NCBI GenBank assembly: GCA_963719345.1
Contig: CAVRCA010000004.1
Location: 558,001-622,000, forward strand
DNA from: CAVRCA01 sp963719345
Lineage (GTDB): Bacteria > Pseudomonadota > Alphaproteobacteria > Acetobacterales > Acetobacteraceae
DNA length: 64,000 bases
Reading direction: 5' to 3'
The number at the start of each line of letters is the position of its first letter. Position 1 is the stretch's first letter. Both the position numbers and the translations under genes were made by a program. Under the pieces are notes generated by a model. That model did no database searches. It saw nothing but the letters and a program-made list of their open reading frames with translations, and was not told where the DNA came from. Shown piece after piece: positions 52,741 to 61,894 of this stretch.

Positions 52741-54564
52741 ATGAACGCGATCAATGGCGCCTACCCGCGGCCGGGCTCCCCGGCCTACAGCGTGGTCGAC
52801 CACACCTACGACGTGGTCGTGGTCGGCGCCGGCGGTTCGGGGTTGCGCGCGACGCTCGGCATCGGCGCGGCGGGGCTCAAGACCGCGTGCCTGACCAAGG
52901 TGTTTCCCACCCGCAGCCACACTGTCGCCGCCCAAGGGGGAATTGGCGCGGCGCTCGGCAACATGGGCGAGGACGACTGGCGCTGGCACATGTACGACAC
53001 CGTGAAGGGGTCGGACTGGCTCGGCGACCAGGACGCCATCGAGTACATGTGCCGCGAGGCGATCCCGGCGGTCTACGAACTCGAGCATTTCGGCGTGCCG
53101 TTCAGCCGCACCGAGGACGGGCGGATCTACCAGCGCCCGTTCGGCGGCCACATGAAGGAATACGGCAAGGAGCCGGCGATGCGCGCCTGCGCCGCCGCCG
53201 ACCGGACCGGCCACGCCATCCTGCACACGCTCTACCAGCAGAGCCTCAAGCACGAGGTCGAGTTCTTCATCGAGTATTTCGCCCTCGACCTCATCATGGA
53301 CGAGGACGGCGCCTGCCGGGGTGTCACCGCCTGGTGCCTGGAAGATGGGTCGCTGCACCGCTTCCGCGCCCAGCTCGTGGTGCTGGCGACCGGCGGCTAT
53401 GGCCGTACTTTCCTGTCATGCACCTCGGCCCACACCTGCACCGGCGACGGCAACGGCATGGTGCTGCGCGCCGGCCTGGCCTGCCAGGATATGGAGTTCG
53501 TGCAGTTCCACCCGACCGGCATCTTCCCGGCCGGCTGCCTCATCACCGAGGGCGCGCGCGGCGAGGGCGGCTACCTCACCAACAGCGAGGGCGAGCGCTT
53601 CATGGAGCGCTACGCGCCGACCGCCAAGGACCTCGCCTCGCGCGACGTCGTCTCCCGCTCGATGACGATGGAGATCAACGCCGGGCGCGGCTGCGGGCCG
53701 CACAAGGACCACATCATGCTCCATCTGGAGCATCTCGGCGCCGACCTGCTGCACGAACGGCTGCCGGGCATCTCCGAGACGGCGAAAGTGTTCGCCGGGG
53801 TGGACGTGACCAAGGAGCCGATCCCGGTGCTGCCGACCGTCCACTACAACATGGGCGGCATCCCGACGAATTTTCGGGCCGAAGTGCTGCGCCCGACGCG
53901 CGACAACCCGGACGCCGTAGTGCCCGGCCTGATGGCGGTGGGCGAGGCGGCCTGCGTCTCCGTCCATGGCGCCAACCGGCTCGGCACCAACTCGCTGCTC
54001 GACCTCGTGGTGTTCGGCCGCGCCGCCGCTCACCGCGCCGCCGAGCTGGTCAAGCCGGGCAATGGCCAAGCCCCGCTGCCGCCGCGCGCCGGCGAGGCGT
54101 CGTTCGACCGCTTCGACCGCACGCGGCACGCCAAGGGCGACACGTCGGTCGCCAAATTGCGGCTGGAGATGCAGCGCGCCATGCAGGCCCATGCCGCAGT
54201 GTTTCGCACCAGCGCCAGCCTGACCGAAGGTGTGGCGAAGATGAAGCAGGTCTGGGGCGGCCTGTCCGACATGTCGGTGGGCGACCGTAGCCTGATCTGG
54301 AACTCCGATCTCGTGGAGGCGCTCGAGCTCGAAAACCTGATGGGCAACGCGATGACGACGATCGTCAGCGCCGATGCCCGCAAGGAGAGCCGCGGCGCGC
54401 ACGCGCAGGACGATTTTCCGGAGCGCGACGACCAGGAGTGGATGAAGCACACCCTCGCCTGGTGCGCCGACGATGGAAACGTAAAACTCGACTACCGTCC
54501 GGTGCGGATGCAGACGCTCACCAACGAGGTGTCGGTCTTTCCGCCGAAGAAGCGGGTTTATTGA
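52741..54564 (+). CDS. sdhA: Succinate dehydrogenase flavoprotein subunit
   Basis: A 607-aa flavoprotein of complex II. Motifs: VVVVGAGGSGLRATLGIGAA (FAD dinucleotide), FPTRSHTVAAQGGIGAALGN, whose His carries the covalent FAD, VVLATGGYGRTFLSCTSAHT, FHPTGIFPAGCLITEGARGE (catalytic region), VHYNMGGIPTNFRAEVLRPT and GANRLGTNSLLDLVVFGRAA. Length is normal. The VapD-like gene starts 6 nt after its stop. Confidence 0.99.
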   Translation: MNAINGAYPRPGSPAYSVVDHTYDVVVVGAGGSGLRATLGIGAAGLKTACLTKVFPTRSHTVAAQGGIGAALGNMGEDDWRWHMYDTVKGSDWLGDQDAIEYMCREAIPAVYELEHFGVPFSRTEDGRIYQRPFGGHMKEYGKEPAMRACAAADRTGHAILHTLYQQSLKHEVEFFIEYFALDLIMDEDGACRGVTAWCLEDGSLHRFRAQLVVLATGGYGRTFLSCTSAHTCTGDGNGMVLRAGLACQDMEFVQFHPTGIFPAGCLITEGARGEGGYLTNSEGERFMERYAPTAKDLASRDVVSRSMTMEINAGRGCGPHKDHIMLHLEHLGADLLHERLPGISETAKVFAGVDVTKEPIPVLPTVHYNMGGIPTNFRAEVLRPTRDNPDAVVPGLMAVGEAACVSVHGANRLGTNSLLDLVVFGRAAAHRAAELVKPGNGQAPLPPRAGEASFDRFDRTRHAKGDTSVAKLRLEMQRAMQAHAAVFRTSASLTEGVAKMKQVWGGLSDMSVGDRSLIWNSDLVEALELENLMGNAMTTIVSADARKESRGAHAQDDFPERDDQEWMKHTLAWCADDGNVKLDYRPVRMQTLTNEVSVFPPKKRVY

Positions 54565-54570
54565 GGACAA

Positions 54571-54966
54571 ATGGCTGTCACGTTGCCGCTTCGCGCCTCT
54601 AGCCACTCGCAATCGGTCGCGTCCACTCCGGGGCCGGGACACAACGCGCAACGGGGTTTCCGTCCGTCGATGTTCGCCATCACATTTGACATGGACACGA
54701 CCGCTCTGCAGGCGAGCTATCACAATCCGTCGTGGCAGAACGCTTACTACGATATCGGCCGTGCGCTGCGAAACCACGGGTTCGATCGGCAGCAAGGCAG
54801 CGTGTATTTTGGCGATACCACGGTCGATGCGGTCCGGTGCGTCCTTGCAGTGCAGGATCTGGCGCGCACTTATCCGTGGTTCTCTCCTTCGGTGCGCGAC
54901 ATCCGGATGCTGCGCATCGAGGACAACAACGACCTGATGCCTGCGGTCGCGGCCATACAGCCGTGA
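54571..54966 (+). CDS. vapD: VapD-family (Cas2-like endoribonuclease) protein inside the sdh operon
   Basis: Lies between sdhA and sdhB. From residue 34 the 131-aa product reads MFAITFDMDTTALQASYHNP, QNAYYDIGRALRNHGFDRQQ, GSVYFGDTTVDAV, LARTYPWFSPSVRDIRMLRI. This matches VapD (FxF/FD N-terminus, aYxDIGk-LgxfGFer-QGS, PWFxxSVRDIRxfRI). VapD proteins of about 95 aa are dimeric RNases with a Cas2-type ferredoxin fold, found free-standing or as VapD/VapX toxin-antitoxin pairs. The ATG at 54571 with GAGGA upstream adds a 33-residue lead; ATG 54670 gives a 98-aa protein of standard size. No VapX-like partner is visible. Why it is in the sdh operon is unknown. Confidence 0.85.
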   Translation: MAVTLPLRASSHSQSVASTPGPGHNAQRGFRPSMFAITFDMDTTALQASYHNPSWQNAYYDIGRALRNHGFDRQQGSVYFGDTTVDAVRCVLAVQDLARTYPWFSPSVRDIRMLRIEDNNDLMPAVAAIQP

Positions 54967-54992
54967 CGCAGCCTAAGAGCTGAGGTTACGAC

Positions 54993-55775
54993 ATGGCCGA
55001 GTTCAGATTGCCCGCCAACAGCCGGGTCGGGCAGGGCAAGACCTGGAAAGCGCCCACGGGCGCCAAGCGGGTGCGCGACTTCAGGGTGTATCGCTGGAAC
55101 CCCGATGACGGGGCCAATCCGCGCATGGACACCTACCAGCTCGACCTTGACGCCTGCGGCCCGATGGTCCTCGACGCGCTGATAAAGATAAAGAACGAGG
55201 TCGATCCGACCCTGACGTTCCGCCGCTCCTGCCGCGAGGGTATCTGCGGCTCGTGCGCGATGAACATCGACGGCACCAACACGCTGGCCTGCCTCAAGCC
55301 GATCGAGGAGGTCAAGGGGGCGGTGCGCATCAACCCGCTGCCGCACATGGCGGTGGTGAAGGATCTGGTGCCCGACCTCTCTCAGGTCTACGCGCAGTAC
55401 CGCGCGGTCGAGCCCTGGCTGAAGGCCGACACCCCCGCCCCGCCGGACGCCGAGCGGCTGCAGAGCAAGGAGGAGCGGGCCAAGCTCGACGGGTTGTGGG
55501 AGTGCATTCTCTGCTTCTGCTGCACCACGTCCTGCCCGAGCTACTGGTGGAACGGCGACCGCTATCTCGGCCCGGCCGTGCTGCTGCAGGCGTATCGCTG
55601 GATCGCCGACAGCCGCGACGAGTCGACTGGCGACCGGCTCGATGCGCTGGAAGACCCGTTCAAGCTGTACCGCTGCCACACGATCATGAACTGCACCCAG
55701 ACCTGCCCGAAGGGCCTCAACCCGGCGCAGGCGATCGGCGCGATCAAGCAGTTGATGATCGAGCGGGTGGTTTGA
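54993..55775 (+). CDS. sdhB: Succinate dehydrogenase iron-sulfur subunit
   Basis: A 260-aa iron-sulfur protein with all three clusters: [2Fe-2S] CREGICGSCAMNIDGTNTLA and the downstream Cys, [4Fe-4S] CILCFCCTTSCPSYWWN, and [3Fe-4S] CHTIMNCTQTCPKGLNP. GAGG lies 10 nt before the ATG at 54993. Completes the sdhC-sdhD-sdhA-vapD-sdhB transcription unit. Confidence 0.98.
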   Translation: MAEFRLPANSRVGQGKTWKAPTGAKRVRDFRVYRWNPDDGANPRMDTYQLDLDACGPMVLDALIKIKNEVDPTLTFRRSCREGICGSCAMNIDGTNTLACLKPIEEVKGAVRINPLPHMAVVKDLVPDLSQVYAQYRAVEPWLKADTPAPPDAERLQSKEERAKLDGLWECILCFCCTTSCPSYWWNGDRYLGPAVLLQAYRWIADSRDESTGDRLDALEDPFKLYRCHTIMNCTQTCPKGLNPAQAIGAIKQLMIERVV

Positions 55776-55788
55776 GTCTGACCGACAT

Positions 55789-55874
55789 CGTCATGCCTGG
55801 ACTTGTTCCGGGCATCCATCCCCAATTCTGCCAGACGGGCAGGATGGATTGCCGGGTCAAGCCCGGCAATGACG
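55789..55874. repeat. Dispersed palindromic repeat, copy B
   Basis: Left arm CGTCATGCCTGGACTTGTTC ending in ATCC, right arm GGATTGCCGGGTCAAGCCCG ending CAATGACG; the arms are complementary in their CGTCAT/ATGACG ends. It lies 14 nt after sdhB, where it could act as a transcript end or a protective 3' structure. Confidence 0.8.
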
Positions 55875-55914
55875 CTTTCGAGCGACATGGAGGCGTCTAC
55901 TCGCCGCCAAGCCG

Positions 55915-56580
55915 ATGTTCCGTGGCGACCTGAACACCCCCGCCGGCCGGGCCAAGGCGTGGTCCGACAGCCTGCTGGTCGACCATGGCGTTTTCCGCGT
56001 GCTGTGGGAGAACTGGGCGGCGGTGGTGCCGGGGCGGCTGTATCGCTCGAACCATCCGACCCCGGCGCGGCTCGCCGCGGTGGCGCGGCGGCACGGCATA
56101 AAGACGCTGATCAACCTGCGCGGCCCGCGCCATTGCGGCTCCGACGCCCTGTCGCGCGAGGCGGCGGCCCGCCTCGGACTGGCCCACGTCGACGCGCCGT
56201 TCGAGAGCCGGGGCGCGCCGCACAAGGATCGTATTCTTCGCCTCGCCGCGATCTACCGCGACATGGCGGAACCGGCGCTGATCCACTGCAAGTCCGGCGC
56301 CGACCGGGCCGGCCTGGCCTCGGGACTGTTCATCCTGCTCAACGGCGGCACCGCGCGCGAGGCGCTGGCGCAACTGTCATGGCGGTTCGGCCATTTCAAC
56401 CGCTCGCGCACCGGCATCCTCGACGCATTCTTCATCCGCTACGCGCTGGAAGCCGAGCCGCACAAAAAGCCGTTCCTCGACTGGCTGCGCGATGATTACG
56501 ACGAGATGGCGCTCCGCCACGATTTCGTCGCCGGCGGACTGGCCAGCTTCGTCAACGACCGCGTGTTGCGTCGCGAGTAG
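55915..56580 (+). CDS. Tyrosine/dual-specificity phosphatase-like protein
   Basis: A 221-aa protein with the Cys-dependent phosphatase signature HCKSGADRAGLASG (CX5R; Cys about residue 125) after IKTLINLRGPRHCGSDALSR and LGLAHVDAPFESRGAPHKD. The overall arrangement resembles the alphaproteobacterial DSP-type phosphatases. No signal peptide. It lies downstream of the sdh operon, separated by the palindromic repeat. The target is not known. Confidence 0.85.
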   Translation: MFRGDLNTPAGRAKAWSDSLLVDHGVFRVLWENWAAVVPGRLYRSNHPTPARLAAVARRHGIKTLINLRGPRHCGSDALSREAAARLGLAHVDAPFESRGAPHKDRILRLAAIYRDMAEPALIHCKSGADRAGLASGLFILLNGGTAREALAQLSWRFGHFNRSRTGILDAFFIRYALEAEPHKKPFLDWLRDDYDEMALRHDFVAGGLASFVNDRVLRRE

Positions 56581-56589
56581 CCCTTTCCG

Positions 56590-56940
56590 CTACTCCTCCA
56601 CCTGCACGATGCGGAAGACGAGTTCTTCCCCGCTGGGGCGGCGCAGCATGACGTACTCGCCGGGGCGCAGGATGCCGAAGACGAAATCCCATAGCGGCTC
56701 GTCCTCGCCGCCCTGCCGGCGCAGCGCCCAACCCTCGCCATCGACGCGGATCAGTTCGCCCCACCAATCCTCGCGGTCCGGCCAATTGCGGCGCACCCGC
56801 CACGGCAACGGGTCGACGAGGTAGGCGGCCGCGTCGATCTGCGCCTGCCCCGTGAGGCAGGCGTGCAGCTCCAGCCCATGCGTGATGTCGCCCTCCGGCA
56901 ACCCGGGGGCTTGGGCCAGCAGGGCCGTGATCTTTGCCAT
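56590..56940 (-). CDS. Hypothetical protein downstream of kup
   Basis: A 116-aa protein starting MAKITALLAQAPGLPEGDIT, with RRNWPDREDWWGELIRVDGE and LWDFVFGILRPGEYVMLRRP near the C-terminus. The ATG at 56940 is 4 nt after the kup stop, so the two genes are probably cotranscribed. Soluble, Trp-rich. No family recognised. Confidence 0.7.
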   Translation of the reverse strand: MAKITALLAQAPGLPEGDITHGLELHACLTGQAQIDAAAYLVDPLPWRVRRNWPDREDWWGELIRVDGEGWALRRQGGEDEPLWDFVFGILRPGEYVMLRRPSGEELVFRIVQVEE

Positions 56941-56944
56941 GGCG

Positions 56945-58834
56945 CTAGATGGCGACGCGCACGCCGAGCTCGACGACCCGGTCACTCGGAATGCGGAAGA
57001 ACTCGGTGGCGGAGACGGCGTTGCGCGCCATCACGAGGAACAGCCACGACCGCCAGAGCGACATCTTCGGCACCATCGCGCGCACCAGCACCTCGCGGCC
57101 GAGGAAATAGCTTGCCTGCATGGCGTCGAAATGCAGCCCGCGGTCACGCAGCTCCTCAAGTTCGCGCGGGATGTTGGGGCTTTCCATGAAACCGTAGCGC
57201 AGGATCACCCGGTGGATGCCGGGGGCAAGCTCGTGCATCTCCGAGCGTCGCTCGGCCGCAACCTCGGGCTCGTCGAGGTTCTGCACGGTCACGAACAGGA
57301 CGCGCTCGTGCAGCACCTTGTTGTGCTTGAGATTGTGCAGCAGGGCACCCGGCACGAACTCGGGATTGCCGGTGAGGAACACCGCCATCCCCGGCACCCG
57401 GACGATGCGCGACTGCGGCAGCCGGGCAAGGAAGGACGCCAGCGGCAGGCTGTCCTGCCGCCAACGTGCGAGCAGCAGATCCCGGCCGCGCTGCCACGAG
57501 GTCATCAGCGCCATCAGGGCGAGCCCCAGCACCAGCGGCACCCAGCCGCCCTCCGGCACTTTGAGCGCGTTGGCCCCGAAAAAGACGAAGTCCAACAGGA
57601 AGAGCAGCCCGAACACGGATACGGCGACGGCGCGCGACCAGTGGAACTGGCGCCGAAAAACCACCATCGCCAGCACGGCGGTACACATGAAGGTGCCCGT
57701 CACGGCGATGCCGTAGGCCGCGGCCAGGTTGTCCGACGTGCGGAAGGCGAACACCAGGACCAGCACGCCGACGGCCAGCATGGCGTTGACCTGCGGGACG
57801 TAGATCTGGCCCTCCTCGGTGTTGGAGGTGTGGCGCACCACCATCCGCGGCAGCAGGCCAAGCTGCATGCACTGCCGGGTCATCGAATAGGCGCCGGTGA
57901 TCAGCGCCTGGCTGGCGATCACGGTGGCCACGGTGGCGAGGACCACCATCGGCAACTGCAGCCAGGCCGGCGCGAGTAGATAGAACGGGTTCTCCATGGA
58001 CGATGGACTGCTCAGTACCAGTGCGCCTTGGCCGAAGTAATTCAGCAGCAGGCATGGCAACACGAAGAAGGTCCAGGTCAGGCGAATCGGGTGCGCCCCG
58101 AAATGCCCCATGTCGGCGTACAGCGCCTCGGCGCCGGTGACGCACAGCACCACGGCGCCAAGCACGATGAAGGCCAGCAGCTTGTATTGAACACACAACG
58201 CCACGGCATAGCTTGGCGACAAGGCGAGCAGCACGAAGGGATAACGGGCGATCGCCAGCGCGCCGAGCACTCCGATGACCAGGAACCAGACGGCCATCAC
58301 CGGCCCGAACACCCGCCCGACGGTTCCGGTGCCGCGATACTGCACGGCGAACAGCGCCACGATGACCGCCACCGAGATCGGCAGCACGACTTCCTTGAGC
58401 GACGGCGCGGAGATCTCCAATCCCTCGACCGCCGAGAGCACGGAGATGGCGGGCGTGATCACGCCGTCACCGAAGAACAGGCAGGCGCCGGCAATCCCGA
58501 TCAGTCCCAGGGTCGCCCGCGTGTGGCGGCCCTTGGAGACCCGCTGGGCAAGCGCCATCAGCGCCAGGATGCCGCCCTCACCCCGGTTATCGGCCCGCAT
58601 GATCAGCGTGACGTATTTCAGTGTCACCACGAGCAGCAGCGACCAGAAGATCAGCGACAGGATCCCCATGATCTCGATCGTCGTGACCTGGGTCGGGCTG
58701 AACACGCCGAGGCTGGCCTTGAAGGCGTAGAGCGGGCTGGTGCCGATGTCGCCGTACACGACGCCGAGTACCGGGAGCAGCACGCCGACGGACGGAACCG
58801 GCCTCCTCCCCACCGCCGCCGCGGCGACGCTCAC
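56945..58834 (-). CDS. kup: Low-affinity potassium transport system Kup
   Basis: A 629-aa KUP/HAK/KT potassium/proton symporter. VLGVVYGDIGTSPLYAFKAS in the first TM is the family signature, followed by IMRADNRGEGGILALMALAQ, LFFGDGVITPAISVLSAVEG, and LRYGFMESPNIPREL in the C-terminal cytoplasmic region. Twelve TM helices. GTG start at 58834 without a clear ribosome site. Constitutive K+ uptake at the inner membrane. Confidence 0.97.
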   Translation of the reverse strand: MSVAAAAVGRRPVPSVGVLLPVLGVVYGDIGTSPLYAFKASLGVFSPTQVTTIEIMGILSLIFWSLLLVVTLKYVTLIMRADNRGEGGILALMALAQRVSKGRHTRATLGLIGIAGACLFFGDGVITPAISVLSAVEGLEISAPSLKEVVLPISVAVIVALFAVQYRGTGTVGRVFGPVMAVWFLVIGVLGALAIARYPFVLLALSPSYAVALCVQYKLLAFIVLGAVVLCVTGAEALYADMGHFGAHPIRLTWTFFVLPCLLLNYFGQGALVLSSPSSMENPFYLLAPAWLQLPMVVLATVATVIASQALITGAYSMTRQCMQLGLLPRMVVRHTSNTEEGQIYVPQVNAMLAVGVLVLVFAFRTSDNLAAAYGIAVTGTFMCTAVLAMVVFRRQFHWSRAVAVSVFGLLFLLDFVFFGANALKVPEGGWVPLVLGLALMALMTSWQRGRDLLLARWRQDSLPLASFLARLPQSRIVRVPGMAVFLTGNPEFVPGALLHNLKHNKVLHERVLFVTVQNLDEPEVAAERRSEMHELAPGIHRVILRYGFMESPNIPRELEELRDRGLHFDAMQASYFLGREVLVRAMVPKMSLWRSWLFLVMARNAVSATEFFRIPSDRVVELGVRVAI

Positions 58835-59010
58835 CGGAAAAATCCGTTTGCTCGCCGTCGGTCCGTCACGGAGTCTCCACTTGTGGGGTGCCGTTCATCG
58901 GATCGCCAAACTCCCGCACTGGTCCGCAATTCGCCGGCAAGCCATACGATGCGGGCCGCGGTCGTGCAACAACGCCCCCGGCCTCCCGCGGTTCGGTTCC
59001 GGGTTCGGCC

Positions 59011-59682
59011 TCAGCGGGCGCCGAAGATGGCGGTCCCGACACGGACATGAGTGGCCCCGTAGGCGATCGCGGTCTCGAAATCGGCGGACATGCCCATCGA
59101 GACGACCGGCAGGCCGTGGCGGGCGGCGCAGTCGGCGAGCCATCTGAAGTGCGGCGCGGGATCTTCGTCGGCGGGCGGAATGCCCATCACCCCGCGGAGC
59201 GCCGCCCCGAACCGGCCGCTGCACGTCGCAATGAAGCGATCCGCCTCGTCGCGGGCGATGCCGTTCTTCTGCGGCTCGTCGCCGGTGTTGACCTCGACCA
59301 GCAACGCCGGCGAGCGGCCCTCGCGCTGGATGGCGTCGGCCAGGGCGTCGGCCAGCCGCGGTCGGTCGAGCGTCTCGATCGTGTCGGCCAGCCGCACGGC
59401 CTCGCGTGCCTTGTTGGTCTGCAACCCGCCGATGAGGTGGAGCCGAAGCGAGGGGTGCTCGGCGCGCAAGGCAGGAAATTTGGTGGCGGCTTCCTGCACC
59501 CGGTTCTCGCCGAAGACCAGCTGCCCGGCACCGAGCGCAGCCCGCACCGCGTCCGCCGGCTTGGTCTTCGACACGGCGACCAACGTGACATCCTCGCTGC
59601 GCCGGCCGGCCCGCGAGGCCGCCCGGTCGATCCTCTCGCGGATCTGCGCGAGCGCGTCGGGGATCGAGTGCTCAGCTTCGGT
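59011..59682 (-). CDS. YggS/PLPBP-family pyridoxal-phosphate protein, start unresolved
   Basis: PLP homeostasis protein with the fold of bacterial alanine racemase. LVAVSKTKPADAVRAALGAG holds the PLP Lys, then VFGENRVQEAATKFPALRAE, LHLIGGLQTNKAREAVRLAD, LVEVNTGDEPQKNGIARDEA, GVMGIPPADEDPAPHFRWLA and LPVVSMGMSADFETAIAYGA, THVRVGTAIFGAR. The expected N-terminal helix (IPDALAQIRERIDRAASRAG) is in frame upstream of the TTG at 59583 but reaches a TGA (59683) with no start codon. A GTG at 59686 one frame away suggests a base error at the 5' end. Coordinates run from the first codon after that TGA. Confidence 0.85.
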   Translation of the reverse strand, partial: TEAEHSIPDALAQIRERIDRAASRAGRRSEDVTLVAVSKTKPADAVRAALGAGQLVFGENRVQEAATKFPALRAEHPSLRLHLIGGLQTNKAREAVRLADTIETLDRPRLADALADAIQREGRSPALLVEVNTGDEPQKNGIARDEADRFIATCSGRFGAALRGVMGIPPADEDPAPHFRWLADCAARHGLPVVSMGMSADFETAIAYGATHVRVGTAIFGAR

Positions 59683-59686
59683 TCAC

Positions 59687-60028
59687 GAGCGCAGCTTGCT
59701 CGTGGCGTGACGCGCGTCAAGTTCTCCAGCGCCGCTCCCTCATTCGCCCGGCCCGAAACGGGAGGCGGGGGAGAGAGCGTGCCGGGCTGCAAGCGCGAGA
59801 ACCGGCTGTGACGTCCTCGCCACAGTGTTTCGGAAATGCCGCGAAAAGCATGTTCGGGCAGTTGCCGGCACATGAACGGTCTCGCAATACTCCGTCCAGG
59901 TCTGCTGTTCCGCTCACCCGAACATGCGCTGCGCAAGTCGTGGCGCGCTTGCCTGACGCGGGTGTCGGGATACGGGCGGGGCCTGCAACGTGCGCCGGGA
60001 CGACGCCTGGCGGTATGAGGAGGAATAC
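59687..60028. other. 342-nt intergenic region upstream of the porin, with a long-spaced inverted repeat
   Basis: No convincing gene. GCATGTTCGGG (59848-59858) and CCCGAACATGC (59917-59927) are perfect 11-bp inverted copies 58 nt apart, sitting roughly 100-180 nt before the porin ATG. They could be paired binding sites of a looping regulator or the arms of a large RNA hairpin. The rest shows nothing clear. Confidence 0.4.
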
Positions 60029-61739
60029 ATGCGTAAGCTTCTGCTGGCCTCCGCGGCGGCGCTCGGTATCTCGGCGGCGGCTCATGGCGCCGCAAACGCG
60101 CAACAAGCCGACGGTTCGCAACAAGCCCAGGATGCGGGACAATCGACCACCAGCGCATTCGGCGGCGCGGTCACCGGGATTTCGCAGGCCCCCGGCACCC
60201 TCGTCGTTCGGCTGAACGGCCGCGTCTACAGCCAGGGCGGCATCCTGAGCGTCAGCAACGCGAACGGCAGCTACTACTACAACTCGGCCACCGGGACCGC
60301 CTCGGTGGTGCCGTTCGTTTCGGGCGTGGGCACGGCGACGGTCGGCGGCGTGCCGGTGGCCCTGCCGCAGTTCTTCGGCACCGCGGCGCAGGCGACGGCG
60401 CTCGGCTACCGGCCGGCGACCACGGCGGCCGGGGCGCAAAACGTCATCGTGCAGGCCGGCCAACCGCAGACCAACAAGCTGTCCAATTACGGCATCTACT
60501 CCTATTTCCGCCTGTATCCTGGCGTGGACGGCATCGCCGCGAACGGCCTGAAATACGGCGCCGGCGTCGAAATCCGACAGGACGGCAACTGGCCGGCTGG
60601 TAACGGCGCCGAGGGCAGCATCTCGGCATTGTCTGCCCGGCAGGGATTGCTCTACGTCCGGCGCGCCTGGGGCTACGCCGGGACGGACAAGCTGGGCATG
60701 GTCCGGTTCGGCGAGACGGACGGGCCGTCCGACCTGTTCATGGTCGGCAACAACGAGAACTTCGGCGACGGCGGCTGGAACGGCAGCGAGGCAGCCTATC
60801 TGCCGACCCAGCTCTGGATCTATTGGCCGTTCTTCGACGGCGGCAACATCTACGACACCCAGAAGATCGTCTATCTGTCTCCCGCCTTCAAAGGGTTCGA
60901 CTTCGGTGTCGCCTATGCGCCTTCCACCGCCGGCGCCAACGGCGCGGCGGCCAACCAGGGTTGCAATGCGCCGAACGCATTCACCGCCGCCGGGCCGAAC
61001 GGGGCTGATTGCGAACGGCCCTGCAGTTGCCGGCGCGGGTTGCGCCCAGCTCTCTGCGACCACCACCGGCGACTACGTGCGGCCGCGCAACATCGTCGAC
61101 GTCGCGCTCCGCTACCGCGGTTTGTTCGGCCCCGTCGGCTTCGCGGCCTACAGCGGCTACTACGGCAGCGGCAAGGTTGCGGACAACGTTGCGGGCCCGC
61201 ATCAGCGGGTGGACGCCTACAGCATTGGCTACGGCGGTGCGCAGGTCTCGTTCGGCGGCCTGACCATCGGCGGCATGGCCAATGGCGGCCGCTACAACGG
61301 CGCCGGCAGCTTCCTGCTCGCTCCCCAGGGCGCTTCGGACGAAGTGGCGTACAAGTTCGGCGGCTCCTACACCTACGGGCCGTTCATCGTCGGCACGCAT
61401 TTCTTCCAGACCTGGTCGGCCGGCTCGTCCGGCCCGGCATTCAACTCGGACGGCACGGCAACTGGCGCGGTCCCGGCGGTCGGCCAGCGCCGCGAGACCG
61501 GCGTTTCCGTAGGCGGCACCTACTCGGTGGCTCCCGGTCTGGCGCTCAACCTGACCTACATCTGGGGTGAGCGGAAAGAGAACGGCTACGACTTCCTGAC
61601 CGGTCAGACCAGCTACGCGGCGAGCGTGGTCAACACGACGGGTTGCGGCCCGAGCGGTGTGGTCGGATCGACGAAGGCCTGCTTGCACAACAGCGTCCAC
61701 GCCTCCGGTATCATGCTGGGCGCGCAGATCACCTGGTAA
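60029..61739 (+). pseudogene. Outer-membrane porin, frameshifted as sequenced
   Basis: Gram-negative porin of about 570 aa. GGAGGA lies 6 nt before the ATG at 60029. Signal peptide MRKLLLASAAALGISAAAHG, cleaved probably after ANA-24. LNGRVYSQGGILSVSNANGS and YGIYSYFRLYPGVDGIAANG give strands alternating hydrophobic and polar residues, and the C-terminus HASGIMLGAQITW ends in an aromatic residue as outer-membrane barrels do. The frame breaks near 61010-61020; the alternative frame continues ANGPAVAGAGCAQLSATTTG and RPRNIVDVALRYRGLFGPVG. One base corrects it. Several Ala/Gly-rich loops. An intrinsic terminator follows. Confidence 0.88.
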
Positions 61740-61766
61740 GCGTCTGAAGTCAGTTCGGCGATGCAG

Positions 61767-61796
61767 GGCGACGGGGGGAGACCCCGTCGCCTTTTT
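61767..61796 (+). terminator. Intrinsic terminator after the porin gene
   Basis: GGCGACGGGG (61767-61776) pairs perfectly with CCCCGTCGCC (61782-61791) around a 5-nt loop and is followed by TTTTT (61792-61796). This is the clearest Rho-independent terminator in the window, 27 nt after the porin stop. Confidence 0.9.
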
Positions 61797-61894
61797 CGCA
61801 TGTGGGCAACCGATACCGGCTCGGCTTGGCGAATTCATGCAACGGCGGTAAACCGACCCGCGACTCGGGGCTGAGACACAAAAGAGAGCTTTTC

